From the NCBI RefSeq assembly GCF_050947875.1, contig NC_134568.1, forward strand, positions 204,693,017 through 204,757,016: a DNA stretch of 64,000 bases, in the 5' to 3' direction. Below, in pieces: positions 33,985-45,656 of this stretch; the stretch's first letter is position 1; each line of letters begins with the position of its first letter. The notes under the pieces were generated by a model. That model did no database searches, was not told the DNA's origin, and was given only the letters and a program-made list of their open reading frames with translations. Position numbers and translations under genes: made by a program. This DNA is from Dermacentor variabilis. Taxonomy: Eukaryota; Arthropoda; Arachnida; Ixodida; Ixodidae.

Positions 33985-36006
33985 AGAGGAAGCTTTAGCA
34001 CCGGTCATCATCATCATCAGCCTGGTTACGCCCACTACAGGGCAAAGGCTTCTCCCAAACTTCTCCAACTAACCCGGTCATGTACTAATTGTGGCCATGT
34101 TGTCCCTGCAAACTTCTTAATCTTATCCGCCCACCTAACTTTCTGCAGCCCCCTGCTACGCTTCCTTTCCCTTCGAATCCAGTCCGTAACCCTTAGTGAC
34201 CATCGGTTATCTTCCCTCCTCATTACATGTCCTGCCCATGCCCATTTCTTTTTCTTGATTTCAACTAGGATGTCATTAACTTGCGTTTGTTCCCTCACCC
34301 AATCTGCTCTTTTCTTATCCCTTAACGTTACACCCATCATTCTTCTTTCCATAGCTCGTTGCGTCGTCCTCAATTTAAGCAGAACCCTTTTCGTAAGCCT
34401 CCAGGTTTCTGCCCCATACGTGAGTACTGGTAAGACACAGCTATTATACACTTTTTTCTTGAGGGATAATGGAAACCTGCTGTTTATGATCTGAGAATGC
34501 CTGCCAAACGCACCCCAGCCCGTTCTTATTCTTCTGATTATTTCCGTCTCATGATTCGGATCCACCGTCACTACCTGCCCTAAGCAGATGTATTACCTTA
34601 CCACTTCCAGTGCCTCGCTACCTATTGTAAACTGCTGTTCTCTTCTGAGACTATTAAACATTACTTTAGTTTTCTGCAGATTAATTTTTAGACCCACCCT
34701 TCTGCTTTGCCTCTCCAGGTCAGTGAGCATGCATTGCAACTGGTCCCCTGAGTTACTAAGCAAGGCAATATCATCAGCGAATTGCAAGTTACTAAGGTAT
34801 TCTCCATTAACTCTTATCCACAATTCTTCCCACTCCAGGTGTCTGAATACCTCCTGTAAACATGGTGTGAATAGCATTGGAGAGATCGTATCTCCCTGCC
34901 TGACGCCTTTCTTTATTGGGATTTTGTTGCTTTCTTTATGGAGTTCTACGGTGGCTGGGAGCCGCTATAGATATCTTTCAGTATCTTTACATATGGTTCG
35001 TCTACACCCTGATTCCGTAGTGCCTCCATGACTGCTGAGGTTTCGACCGAATCAAACGCTTTTCCGTAATCAATGAAAGCTATGTATAAGGGTTGGTTAT
35101 ATTCAGCACATTTCTCTATCGCCTGATTGATGTGTGAATATGGTGCATTGTTGAGTAGCCTTTACGGAATCCTGCCTGGTCCTTTGATTGACAGAAGTCT
35201 AAGGTGTTCCTGATTCTATTTGCGATTACCTTAGTAAATACTTTGTAGGCAACGGGCAGTAAGCTGATCGGTCTATAATTTTTCAAGTCATTGGCGTGCT
35301 CCTATCTAAATACATGTAAAAGGAGAATTCGTTTTTCTCGACAACCACTGCACCAAATTTGACCAGCTTTGTCGCATTTAAAAGAAAAACTTAAAATCTA
35401 GCGACTGTAGGCTTCGAATTTTTTATTTAGATCGTCAATTTTTTTATTAAATATCGGTGATAATCGGAAATTTTTAGAAAACGACACTATGAAGTTTACA
35501 ACTCTATAACTCCGCAAGGAAAAATGACAGAACAATTCTCTGAATTGCATCTAATAGTACATCTAAAGCGGACAAAATTGATATGTTACACTTGAATCTG
35601 AAAAGAAATCAGTAATATTGAAATATAACTTTTGCAGGACACTTGTACGCAACGTAACGAATTCAGGTAAGCTGTAAATTGACATATCGAACTTGTCCGC
35701 TTTGAATGATCGAATGGATGCCGTTTGGAGAACCGCGATATCTGTTTTTGATGCAGATATATTAATTTATAAACTTCGTGCGTCTATTTTTTTCGGACTT
35801 TCGGATGTTTGAAAATCCTTTCCGCAAAGTTCAGGCTCCAAATAGAAATTCCGCTGACAGCAGTCCCTAGAATTTGATTTTCTCTCTCAAATGCAAGAAA
35901 TTTCATTAAAATCGATCCAGGGGTTACCTAAGAAAAGCGTTTTTTTGCGTTTTACATCTATTTGGATAGGCCGCGACGGAGTTGGGCCCGAGCTAAAGCT
36001 TCCTCT
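33985..36006. mobile_element. Mariner-type non-autonomous element with an RTE inserted in its left arm
   Basis: The ends are inverted: AGAGGAAGCTTTAGC at 33985-33999 and GCTAAAGCTTCCTCT ending at 36006. TA flanks both sides (33983-33984 and 36007-36008). The inverted arms continue further inside: CCTATCTAAATACATGTAAAA on the left (35301 on) pairs with the right-arm text that reads CCTATCCAAATAGATGTAAAA on the minus strand. The left arm is split by the RTE copy at 34005-35296; without it the element would be about 730 bp. No transposase is encoded. Confidence 0.85.
34005..35296 (-). mobile_element. RTE-type LINE, 5'-truncated (RT and C-terminus)
   Basis: Minus strand from about 35296: NDLKNYRPISLLPVAYKVFT, QAGFRKGYST, FIDYGKAFDSV, then the catalytic FADD box in LQFADDIALLS (34593-34877), INLQKTKVMF, and a C-terminus with VLPVLTYGAETWRLTKR and AGHVMRREDNRW (34035-34571). 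The 3' end reads toward CTGATGATGATGATGA at 34005-34020. RT motif order is RTE-like. The endonuclease is missing through 5' truncation, and frame changes near 34585 and 34900 disable it. It is inserted in the left arm of the element at 33985-36006. Confidence 0.88.
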
Positions 36007-36008
36007 TA

Positions 36009-38282
36009 AGGTTTGTTTCGCCTTTGTTCGGAATTGACAGAAATAGACATCTACAATGACGGAACACACATGGTACAATTGCTTATCGTTAATGTTGTAT
36101 TTTCCTGCTCATTAATGATCGTTTCGATCTTCTTCACGCCACAAGCTTTGAACAGCTTGCATGCTTAAGCAGAGACGGACATTCTTAAAATCATGCGGTC
36201 CTAGAGACAGGAAACGTGCGTCGTATTTCATACCACCATTATTGCCAAACACACCCATTTAAAAAAAAAACAGGCACATGACAACAGCCAAATTCAACCG
36301 TATTGTGACGTTTGTGCTCTGAAGTTGTGACGTCAAGCTGCTTTCAATTGCGCTACACGCTACTGTTTGATAAAGGCAGATCAAACTTTACAGCAATACT
36401 GTTACTGCTTATGTGTTGCCATTCATAATCACTTATTCTGAGGAGTAAAATCAGAACTGAAATTTTATTTCACGACTCTTCAGACAAGGGCAGGAAAACC
36501 GCCAGAAGACTTTGCTGGACCGCTTCGTTAAGCAGTGAAACTTATCTCCACTAGTAGCCACAGTACAGTACAGCTTTGAATAATTGTAATTATTCAGTAA
36601 TGTAATCGTGAGGTCTCCTGTAATGGACCTCTATTGGGGCTAACAGTATAAATAAACAAAGAAACAAAATGTGGCGAGTCAAAAACGCCTCTAGCATGAC
36701 ACTGCTCAGCTGCGGCTGTGAGCAACGAGGCGTAATATAAACAAAGTAGATGCATAAATTAGTTACTTCTTTGGTAAAAGATGCACAATTGAGTTCCAAG
36801 CTTGACTATGCTTCCAATAAAGCCGGATACACTTCGAGAATCGGCTTTAGCCCCTCTGTTGTTGCCCTGTAGTGCACAAAAGTTAAACGTCGAGGCAGTA
36901 CATTTTCTTCCCACAATTTTATTACTAAAAGAAACTTTACAGGGTCTCGCCCGTGAAGAAAGGAGATGCAGACTGTCCGCGCCAACGCAAAAACGGGCTC
37001 GACGAGAGGCAAACAACACGAGCGCGGACAAAAAGCTTTATACAGTTGAGTGCGAAAACGCAGATGAGTGGACGGAGCCGCGTAAGGCTACGAGTAAAAG
37101 ACAAAGAAACAAATAAACACGCTCAAATAGATTCCACTGCCATAGCAACAAATTTCCAACAGATGAACTTCCGCGACCGTGAAAGCCACAGGCGGGCGGC
37201 ATGCCGAGGCACGCCGTCTGTGTATCGGCGAACGCTTTTGCACCGTTTCCGCGTTTGTCAAGAGCCACCAGATTGAAAACTTCGCTCTTTGTCCGTGGGC
37301 TGTTTGCGCATCGCAGAGAGACGGTGACTTGCGCTAATGAGAGCGTGGGTGAAACCTCTAGCTTCGTTTTCAAGTTGCGCCCGATTTTAACGAGGAATGA
37401 TTCCATGCAGCCACGGATGGTTAACTCGTTCGTTGTTGTAGCACCACCATCCAAAGTATTTCAAAATTGTATTGGCGCCAGTGACTTGTTGCACGTTTAT
37501 CATCCCACGCGAAGTTTCCTGCTATGATAACACTGTTCAATACGACAATACTTCAGGAAGTGGCTAATTCCCGAGTCTTTTCATATTTGTACTGAAAACT
37601 GTTCGTCATTGGCAAGGGCCGTGGCTATATATCACCTCACGTCATCATGACGCGTCTTCCAAGAAACCTCAACTGCTCAGAGTATTTTCGTAAGGCTTCC
37701 AAAAGCGGGAAGACCCAACTTGTGGCGCTCTAGTGAGCGTTAGCCCGTCGGGATAAGAGAGGATTGGGTTGGGCAGGGTTAACCAACCCCTCCTAGATTG
37801 CAAGCCTGTGCACTCTGCTTATTACGTGATGCTACATGTACCGAAATATACATTGCGAAGCTTGGTGTGACTAAAGCGGTGACGTTAAAATCACTGCGGC
37901 TTGCTCAGGAGCATCCCTCGGGAGCATCCCCATGGCAGATGGGCAAAGTAGTATGACGTCTTGGACCGAAGTGCACAGACCTTGTGCTATCTAGGAGGCG
38001 TTATGTTAGCCTGTTTGCACGTGGTAGTCCGTGTCTCTTGGCAAAGTAGCCCACACAAACGTAGTTTGGTCGACAGTGCGCAGCTAGCTGCGAGGAAATG
38101 CGCATTTTGTTCGCTGTCTTCGTTGTCTTGCCTCTACGCAAGATCTTAGCCCGCCGTAAAAGTGTTTATGTAAACGCTACCGCATCCAGCTGTCTAACCC
38201 CGCAGTTCGAGCCGAATGACTATCGTTGGTACAATGTAAATGAACTTCCAGTAAGCGCGATGTGAGTCAAACTGTAATAGCT
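36009..38282. other. Intronic sequence without a recognisable gene
   Basis: A modestly CG-rich part at 36800-37460 carries overlapping open frames on both strands (up to 138 codons) without any domain signature. The remainder is unremarkable. Confidence 0.5.
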
Positions 38283-40930
38283 GCAAGGCAGGAAGGAAGG
38301 AAGGAAGGAAGGAGGAGGAATAGACAGAAAGACAGGGAGGTTAGACAGTTCTCAGACCGGCTGGCTACCCGGTGCTGGGGAAAGGGGGTAAGGGGATAAA
38401 AGATAATAGAAAAGAGATGTTATAAAGAAAGGAAAGAAGAGCAAGAAAGAAAGGTGAAAAAGCAAAGGAGAATACCGCACTGCTTAAAGTCTGCCTTTAA
38501 GACCAGTTCCCTGCAAGAAGTGCAACAACACTTTCAAAGCCTTGTGAGCTGAGGACGGTCTCGGCCAGTGTCCCAGGGCCCTTTCATCCGACAAAAGGCG
38601 TTTGTCAAGACTATCTAACACTCTTGAGAGTTCTTTCCTGGGCGCACTGAAGCGGGGACATTCATAGACAAGGTGGGTGATTGTTTCCTAACACCTACAA
38701 TTATCGCATGTAGGGCTGTTGTCCATTCCGATTCGAAATGAGCAAGCATTTGTGAAGGCCACGCCAAGCCTCAAGCGGCACAGAAGCCTCTCCTCAGCTC
38801 TAGATAGTCCTGACCGAAGACGTAGCCGTAGATTCGGATCCAAGTTGTGGAGACGAGCGTTGGTAAATTCCGCCGAGTTGCAATGCGAAAGTGTAAGTTC
38901 CCGTACGAGTGGACGAAGCCTTGCAGCTGTGCCTGTTCTGAATAACGGTATAGCTATAAAGTGGAGGCCATTATGAGCAGATCGGGCGGCGTCATCTGCA
39001 CGGTCGTTTCCGTAGATACCACAATGGCCCGGTATTCACTGATAAATGATGTGTCCTACCCATTCCTATGGGTAGACAAGATCCGGGTATTAGGAATGAT
39101 GATAGAACACAAGGGCGGCAATGGCGAAGCACTTCGCAAGATAACGGCAAAGGCCACCAGTACGCTGCAGCTCATTCGACGCATCACCAACAAACACGCG
39201 GGCATGCGCGAAGGCAGCGTCATAGGACTCATACAAGCCTTCTTCATTTCTCAAATAAAGTACACGGCAGCGTTTCACAACTGGACGGTAGCGGAAAAAA
39301 AAAGTTCAGCGCCATCATATGCAAGTCGTACAGATGTGCGCTGGGACTTGCGCCTGGAGTCAGCAACACCAAGCTCTTAGAACTAGGCTTACAGAATGCG
39401 CTCGAGGAACACGTGGAGACGCAACAAGTGTCCCAACTCGAGCGCCTATCCAAAACCCGCCCGCGCAGACACGTGCTCGAAAAGCTCGGCATCACATACA
39501 ACACGCAGCACGGCATCAAAGTAGAAATTCCGAGAACCATACGCGAGCAACTATACGTACCCCCATTGCCTCGCAACATGCACCCCCAACACCACACGGG
39601 GAGACGTAAAGCTTGGGCACAACACATGAACCAAAGCTACTCCATGGCAACAACAAGGAGGCGGTCTTCACCGACGCAGACCGTTATCGAGACAGGAATA
39701 GTTTCGAGGCGGCAGTTACTAGCCCCCGAGGCAACCACCTCACGAGCATCCCCGTGAACACAGCACATGCCGAAGCGGCAGAGGAAGCGGCCATAGCACT
39801 GGCCCTCACACAAACCAAAGCGACATACGTGATCTGCGATGCGCAAACGGCAATTCGCAATTTTGCAAATTGGGGCATCTCGCAAGAGGCGTATCACATA
39901 TTTCAGCGACATCCCATACACCAGGGAGAGGCCGACTTCGATAACCGAAGGCATTTGCTATGGATCCCGGCACACACTGGATTGAGCACCCCCAACGGAG
40001 CGGCTCACCGCGTTGCTCGAGGCATCACTCACGGAGCATCATCGGAGGAAGAGCTCCCGCGGTGTACTGCAAACGTCTTGGCGTGGGAGGATCGTATGAC
40101 CAGGTTCCACGACATCACGACATACTACCAGTTACAAAGACGCGTATACCGATTCCCTCAAGCTAGGTTAGACAGGGCGCAAGCAGTACACTTCAGACAA
40201 TTACAAACGGATTCTTACAGAAACCCCACACTCATGCACGCCGTGTATCCAGACATGTACACTACAAACAAATGCACATCGTGTGGCGAGGTTACCACTT
40301 TTAATCACATGTTATGGGAGTGTCAGGACTTAACAAACAAGTCGGGCAATGCCGAACGCTCCGTCTCTACCACCGCCAGCCTCCGCTCGCGCTAGAAGAC
40401 CGCACTGCTCAGCTCGAGCCTGACAGCACAACTCTGGGCCGTCCAGCGAGCCGAGGAAGCCGCTTCGAGACAAGCTCTCGGTAACCGCGTCCGCGGCGGG
40501 TGCCCAGATCCACTAAAAAGACGCCGGACTCGAATCTTATTGATTTGAAAATAAAGTTTACGCTCTCTCTCTCTTTCTCTATCGTGTGGTGATCAAAAAA
40601 GTCTTATGTCAGCGACTAATTGTTCACTCGATCCATGACGAAATGACAGCATAATGCACTTAAGAGCAGACTTGGAGTCGGAGAACGTAGACCATGTCTG
40701 TGACGGTTCTTCAATTACGAATTCTAGAGCAGCACGGAGGGCGGCTAGTTCTGCAGCCGTCGATGATGTAAAATGCGACATCTTGAATTTTATGGTGACG
40801 GACTTCGCGGGAATAACCACTGCTCCTGCTGAGCGTGCAGAAGAAACCGAACCATCCGTGTAAATGTGAAAGCTTCCGCTGTGTTTATAATACAGGAACA
40901 GTAATGCGGCTTGTTGTAGCGGCAAGATGT
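38283..40930 (-). mobile_element. LINE-A copy 2, 5'-truncated, split by LINE-B copy 1
   Basis: The element is in two pieces, 40930-40579 and 39060-38283. The first encodes the start of RNase H ([38 protein letters not shown]). The second resumes at HIIYQ, a stop replacing the usual Trp, then IPGHCGIYGNDRADDAARSA, LDPNLRLRLRSGLSRAEERL, and the terminal CDNC ... HLVYEC cluster with one more stop. It ends in LGHWPRPSSAHKAL and the 3' UTR (ACCCGGTGCTGGGGAAAG on the plus strand near 38367) with a GGAA-type tail. Its 5' end is only about 28-31 bp inside the intron after the cyclase exon at 40958. Both pieces have the gene's orientation. Confidence 0.88.
39061..40578 (+). mobile_element. LINE-B copy 1, nested in LINE-A copy 2
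   Basis: Starts abruptly at about 39061 within the last part of RT: KIRVLGMMIEHKGGNGEALR, GLIQAFFISQIKY, SYRCALGLAPGVSNTKLLEL. An RNase H-type segment follows (VFTDADRYRD, NTAHAEAAEEAAIALAL, LLWIPAHTGLSTPNG), then the C-terminal part (HFRQLQTDSY, CTSCGEVTTFNHMLWEC). Two or three frame changes occur (39300, 39640). The 3' UTR ends in GAAAATAAAGTTTACG with a CT-rich tail at 40565-40578. This family differs clearly from LINE-A in RNase H wording (WIPAHTGL against W(I/L)PGHCG) and in its C-terminus. Confidence 0.87.
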
Positions 40931-40957
40931 AGTAATCAGCCCATCACCTTCACTTAC

Positions 40958-41069
40958 CTGCGCAATCTGGTCAAACCGGCCAAAGAGCTCGTTGAGCGTC
41001 TGCACCAGGTCCGACGCGGAGAGTTGTTCCGACAGTCTCGTGAAGTTGACGATGTCCGCGTACAAGATA
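40958..41069 (-). CDS. Adenylate cyclase exon, C1a catalytic domain (YADI segment)
   Basis: This 112-bp exon begins with the last base of a codon and then reads [20 protein letters not shown], followed by [17 protein letters not shown]. The Asp of YADI is the first metal-binding residue of membrane adenylate cyclases, and [11 protein letters not shown] is the conserved helix after it. The acceptor ends CTACCTGCAG (intron base 41070). The donor is CAG|gtaagt (gt at 40957-40956), a full consensus match. The exon ends in phase 0 and joins the exon at 14781 to give ...[15 protein letters not shown]..., continuous with the family. SILYADIV with Tyr rather than Phe again favours a type 2-like cyclase. 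The exon before it, which would complete the linker after the membrane helices, was not found to the right in this window. Confidence 0.95.
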
Positions 41070-42040
41070 CTGCAGGTAGGCAAGAAACAGAATCAACGGT
41101 TTAAGTAGGAATTTCAAGCTCGCCCATATCCACGCCAGGGTAAACATTTAGTAAAACGGGCATTATAAGTGCTCTAAAACCGCAATAAGAATGTTGAAAC
41201 GCAGAATGGATCACCTCTCTACCTGTAGAAACCTTTAAGAAACTTAATATCTTAGCGAATATCATGTTCTGATATTTCTTATGACGTGATTTCTCTTCTC
41301 TGTGCAAGTTTAAATAATTTGAAATAAAAAGAATGGACTGCTTAAGTCCACGAAGTCGTAAAGATATGTACTAAATATATTGCAGCGCTGCCCGTTCGGC
41401 GAGGGTAACAACAAAGTATTATATAGCACACACTCTCTCCTACACTGGCAACGTCTTCCTTCACACCACGATATTGTGTGATGCCTTGGAGGTTATCCGA
41501 GGCGGATGTTTGTGACGAACGGCGCCGTGATTGGTCCAACGTTTCAGCGTAGTAGCTGAACGGATGTGAACTAAGTGTGCTTATTTGCTGCTTTCCAGAA
41601 AGTATAACTAATGGCGAATTCAATAAAAGAAATCGCGAACAGAAGCCGTAGCAACTTTCTCATAATGATACGCTGTCTGTTACTAGCAGGCGCTCAACGT
41701 GTTTCTTTTTTTTTTTTTTGAAAGCGAGCATTTTGGGGTTTCATTTTCATCACATATGAGATGCATGCGTTTCTTGGTCATCTATGCCACGTGAGAATTG
41801 TTTAATAGGAATACAGACAACATTGGTCTCGGGAACCTGTTATAGCAGGTTGTAAAGGAGCTTGACAGGCGAGAAAATAAAAGAGAGGTAGAAAAGAGCC
41901 ATCGCATGATGGCCAAGCGCTAACATAACTTTGCATCTTTTCGACGAAGGGATTCTTGTAGAGAACACTGTTCCTTCGCGTTGCATTATTTTTGTTTTTT
42001 TTCAGTGTGTTACTGGGAGACGCCGCTCCCATTGCCATGG
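41070..42040 (-). other. Start of the upstream cyclase intron, no gene
   Basis: This is intron on the minus strand ending at the acceptor at 41070. It contains a T-run at 41707-41720 and nothing else recognised. The intron continues to the right edge of the window. Confidence 0.6.
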
Positions 42041-42097
42041 CGATGGAAGTGGAGTCGGCAGAACGCCGACGCGAAGCGACTACTTCGGCAGGAACTG

Positions 42098-43404
42098 GCC
42101 CGAGGAAGAGGAGGGGGAGAAACATTTATTTAAAAAAAAAGGAAAGGACGAGCAGGTGTCTTTCAGCTTGTGCGGGAGGCGCCCTTAGTCCAGGGCTCCT
42201 GCGGCTCTTGCTGTTTCCCGGGCCCGCCGCACCAGTTGCTGCTGGTTACGAGGGTCCCAACTAGTCAGCACGGCCTCCCACTGCTCGGGTGTGGGGTTGG
42301 GTATTTGCGGGGCTGCCACGTTGGGGCACGCCATGTGGTGTGATATAGGGAGGCGTAACCGTTACAAAGGGGATATTTGTATGAGTATAGTGTAGGGTGT
42401 ATTGCGTGCAGTCTGCTTAAATGGGGGTAGGTATTGGTTTGTAATTGTCGCCATGTTACGGCGTCTTCACGTGAGAGGGTCTTGTGTGGAGGTGGGTATT
42501 GTCGTCTGTTCAATCTGTGGTGTAGTATGGCGTTGTATTGTAAAGGTACGGGCTCCATAGATGCGGCCGTATCCCCCTCTTGCGGCGCCCGGAAGGCATG
42601 AGCTCGGGCTGCAGCTCGCGCACGCTGATTTCCACAGAGGGACTCGTGTCGTTGAGTCCATACTATTTCAACGTCCGGGAATTGGGAGGCTTGTTTGAGG
42701 AGTCGGTGGGCCATTAAAGATATTCTGCCTCTCGCGTAGCTTCGGCAAGCTGCCTGGGAGTCAGTAATAATTGTGACGTACTCGTTGGTCAGACTAGAGG
42801 TGATGGCCAAGGCGATGGTTGTCTCCTCCGCTACGAGGGCGCTGGAAGTGCAGACCGTCATCGAGACCCCTTCTTGAAGGTTATGGTCGACAACGCTGGC
42901 CGTCGTGGCTGCTTTTTGGGGGTACTCTACGGCATCTGTGTATAGTGTGGTGGGGAGACTGCCATATTTTGTGTGTAGAGTCTTTGCGCGAGCTTGGCGA
43001 CGATCGGCACGATGTTCCGGGTGCCTGCTTCTGGGGATAGGGGCTATCTTGATGTGCTCCCAGAAGTTGGGGGCCAGATGGATTGCTTGTTCGTGGCCTT
43101 TTCCGTGTGTGGGGTAGCCTAGGCGCGCTAGGACTGTTCTTCCTGTTGGTGTGAGGGCTAGGCGTTCTCGTTGGCTTGTGAGGTGGGCGTCTATAATTTT
43201 TCCTATTGTAATATGGACTCCTAGGGCTTCAAGCTTGAGTGTCGCTGTTCCCGGAGGTAGGCCGAGCGCTTGCTTGTATGTTTTCCGAAGAAGTACGTCT
43301 AATTGATCTATCTCCTTGGGAGTGAGGGGTAAGTGCGGGGCAGCGTAGGCAATGCGACTGATTATCAGGGCCTGGACGAGCTGTATTATGTCCCTCCAAG
43401 TCAA
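42098..43404 (-). mobile_element. LINE-B copy 2, inserted in LINE-A copy 4 ORF1
   Basis: The minus-strand frame 43404-42265 is open for 379 codons, the longest uninterrupted mobile-element frame in the window. It reads MTWRDIIQLVQALIISRIAY, GLPPGTATLKLEALG, an RNase H-type segment (TLYTDAVEYPQ, EETTIALAITSS, TDSQAA, WTQRHESLCGNQRARAAARA) and ends with a cysteine-poor version of the C-terminal finger. The 3' UTR reaches AAATAAATGTTTCTC near 42118, followed by a CT-rich tail. It is 5'-truncated. The long open frame suggests it is younger than the LINE-A copies. Confidence 0.87.
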
Positions 43405-45159
43405 GCTGACAGCGAGGACACTGTGTTGTACTCCTGCTCAAGCGATGACGCCTCAGATGATGAAGAAGACTTCGAGTGGTGCACCGGAAGAAGAGTGGTG
43501 CACCGGAAAGTCAAGAGAAGAAACATCAGCGGACGGTCTTCGTCAAGTAAAGCCCAGACCACACGTACACTTGCGGACGCGCGCAAGTTCGCGTTCACGC
43601 GCCCACGCATGCGCAGATGGCGCGGCATGGCTCGTACGCGTCGAAACGCGGCGTGCTCTCGGAGAACAGCTCCTCTCTGTTGTCGCTTGCTTAGATTGCC
43701 TCGCGTCGGCGCGCCTGGCTACGCAGCTACGGCGCGGAACGTTCAACTCTCAGTGAAGCAGATTTATATAATGCAAGAAAGTGCTTCTTCTTTCCTTTTT
43801 GCGTTGATCTAACAGCCATAAATGTATAACAATTACGTTTATAGATATTGAAGCATTTTGAAATACTGGCGATAACAAAGTACGAAGCGGCACCTGCCAA
43901 GGCGTCTGTGAGCGAGCCCAGCGAGCGCGCGCTGTCGCGCGTCTTTGTGGATGCAAACCGCCATTACTCGCGAGGTACGGCAGGCACTAGGCGCGCGGAC
44001 GCGAGCTTGCACGCGTCCGCAAGCGTACGTGTGGTCTCGGCTTAAGTCAACCGTCATGCCACAGCGAAGGCCATCGGCGCACACAATTCTTTTTGTGCCG
44101 GACACACCTGCCGGCAACCTCAACCGCCTTAACCGACAAGCGATTTCCGTTTCTCTGAAAGCTCTTGTCTCATGAGCAATCAAGGATATCAGAATTAATA
44201 ATCGAAAGCACGTCCTGGCTATTGATGTCCACAACCGAAGCGCAATCAATGCTTTGATGGCAGTAAAGTTCCTGGGCAACATCAATGTCCACTACCTCAT
44301 TCCGCAGAAAAAGAAATACGGATGGTGTTGTTTATGATATTGACGCATCGATTAGCGACAGCGACAGTGAATTTTAATCAAACCTGTGACAGATGGCGTT
44401 GCCTTACTGCAAGCTCGGAGCCTTGGCAATTCGATCTGTGTTAGACTTGTCTTTAAAGGTGACTACTTACCATCACATGTAAAGGTTGGCCACTTTCGGC
44501 ATGTGGTACGGCCTTTTGCACGCAGAAGGTGTCAAAGAATTGGACAGGTGATTGCTGTCTGCCGAAATTCAACGATATGCCCACGATGTTCCGAACAACA
44601 CGACACTGACACTTGCCGTGTAACGGGGCTCAAGTGCCTAAATTGTCAAGGTTTGCACGCTGCATCCCCAAAAGACTGTCCACGACTAAAAAAAGAGCAG
44701 AAAATCTTGAGAAAAATGGCCAGAGGCGCATCACCACACAGAGATGCTTCTAATGCGATAAGGCGACATCGCTCCCGGAAACGAAAGTCTACGAAATCCT
44801 CTTCCGGTTCAAAGGAGATGCCTCATCCGGCAACGCAGCCTCCTGTTCCATCTGTCTCCAATAAGAGCATGAATGTCAGCGAAAAAAGCGGCCATGCTAC
44901 TCAAGCTTCATCAAGTAAGAGGTGGCCAGCACTGTCGAAGACATGCGACGCACCAGAGCCAGAGCACTTGACTCGCCACTTAAAGTCCAATGTCGCTGCA
45001 GTTGACCACATGCGAGACAAGGATTCACAAGTGATTGCTATGCTAAAGTCACTCACGAATGTCATGCGTCTACTACTGGCAAACATGGACACTACGGCTG
45101 CTCGTAGCGCACTGCAAGTACTGGACGCGCTGACTCCAGTGTTTGAAAGCTTCGCATAG
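43405..45159 (+). pseudogene. LINE-A copy 4 ORF1 (zinc-knuckle RNA-binding protein), interrupted
   Basis: The N-terminal start MAMEVESAERRREATTSAGT lies at 42041, before LINE-B copy 2. The frame resumes at about 43405 with an acidic Ser-rich part (SSDDASDDEEDFEW). It passes over the MITE and continues from 44046 (HTILFVPDTPAGNLNRLNRQ, NNRKHVLAIDV). After frame changes near 44175 and 44330, 44386-45159 gives SHVKVGHFRHVVRPF, a knuckle region with ICPRCSEQHDTDTC and CLNCQGLHAASPKDC, then a basic linker (RRHRSRKRKSTK) and a C-terminal helical part ending at 45159. The first knuckle, intact in copy 1 as CHKCFRIGH, is damaged here (RRRCQRIGQ). Confidence 0.8.
43551..44042. mobile_element. Harbinger-like MITE, 492 bp, in LINE-A copy 4 ORF1
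   Basis: Terminal inverted repeats AGCCCAGACCACACGTAC at the left and its near-complement at the right (GTACGTGTGGTCTCGGCT). The similarity extends inward for about 45 bp (CTTGCGGACGCG). A 3-bp TAA flanks both sides (43548-43550 and 44043-44045), as for PIF/Harbinger elements. Removing the element and one TAA leaves the ORF1 frame open (...SSSK-STVMPQ...). No transposase is encoded. The interior is CG-rich near the ends and AT-rich in the middle. Confidence 0.88.
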
Positions 45160-45315
45160 TACCATCGCCCGCCCCTCGCTGCACTTCCACAAGGAAGTCA
45201 AGAAAGCATCTTTATTGCAGTAGAATGCCCGCGGTCTCAAATCTAGAATTTGAGATTTTAGACACTTTTTCTTCGAAAACCGTTTTTCCATCCTCGTAAT
45301 TTGCAACCGAACGTG

Positions 45316-45449
45316 AGTATGAGCGACGAAATTAGGAAATTCGCGAGCGCTAGTTGGAATCGGTTGGCGCAGGACAGGGGTAATTGGAGATCTCAGGGAG
45401 AGGCCTTCGTCCTGCAGTGGACGTAAGACAGGCTGCTGATGATGATGAT
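45316..45449 (+). mobile_element. RTE LINE tail inserted in LINE-A copy 4
   Basis: Ends with the coding tail NWRSQGEAFVLQWT followed by GACAGGCTGCTGATGATGATGAT, the RTE 3' signature also seen at 34005 (minus) and 29141 (plus). GTG flanks both sides (45313-45315 and 45450-45452). Joining the flanks gives QPNV-QNIIRISG in the endonuclease frame, so the borders are well supported. Only about 134 bp of the RTE was copied. Confidence 0.82.
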
Positions 45450-45656
45450 GTGCAGAATATCATACGCATTTCTGGCTACGAGGCATTCATGTGCTCTATC
45501 TGTGGTGATATGAGCAAGGTCATTGTATATATTAAATGTTATCTGACAAACGTGTTGCACCCAGTCACGCCTCACGATGACAACCAATACGTTTGTTTAA
45601 TGGCAAAAACGAAAAAGCTTACGTTCACTCTCGTCGCTGTCTACATTACTTCATTA

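Noticed and set aside
37038..37454. A 138-codon minus-strand ORF and overlapping plus-strand frames
   Set aside because: CG-rich DNA gives open frames on both strands; no signature was found.
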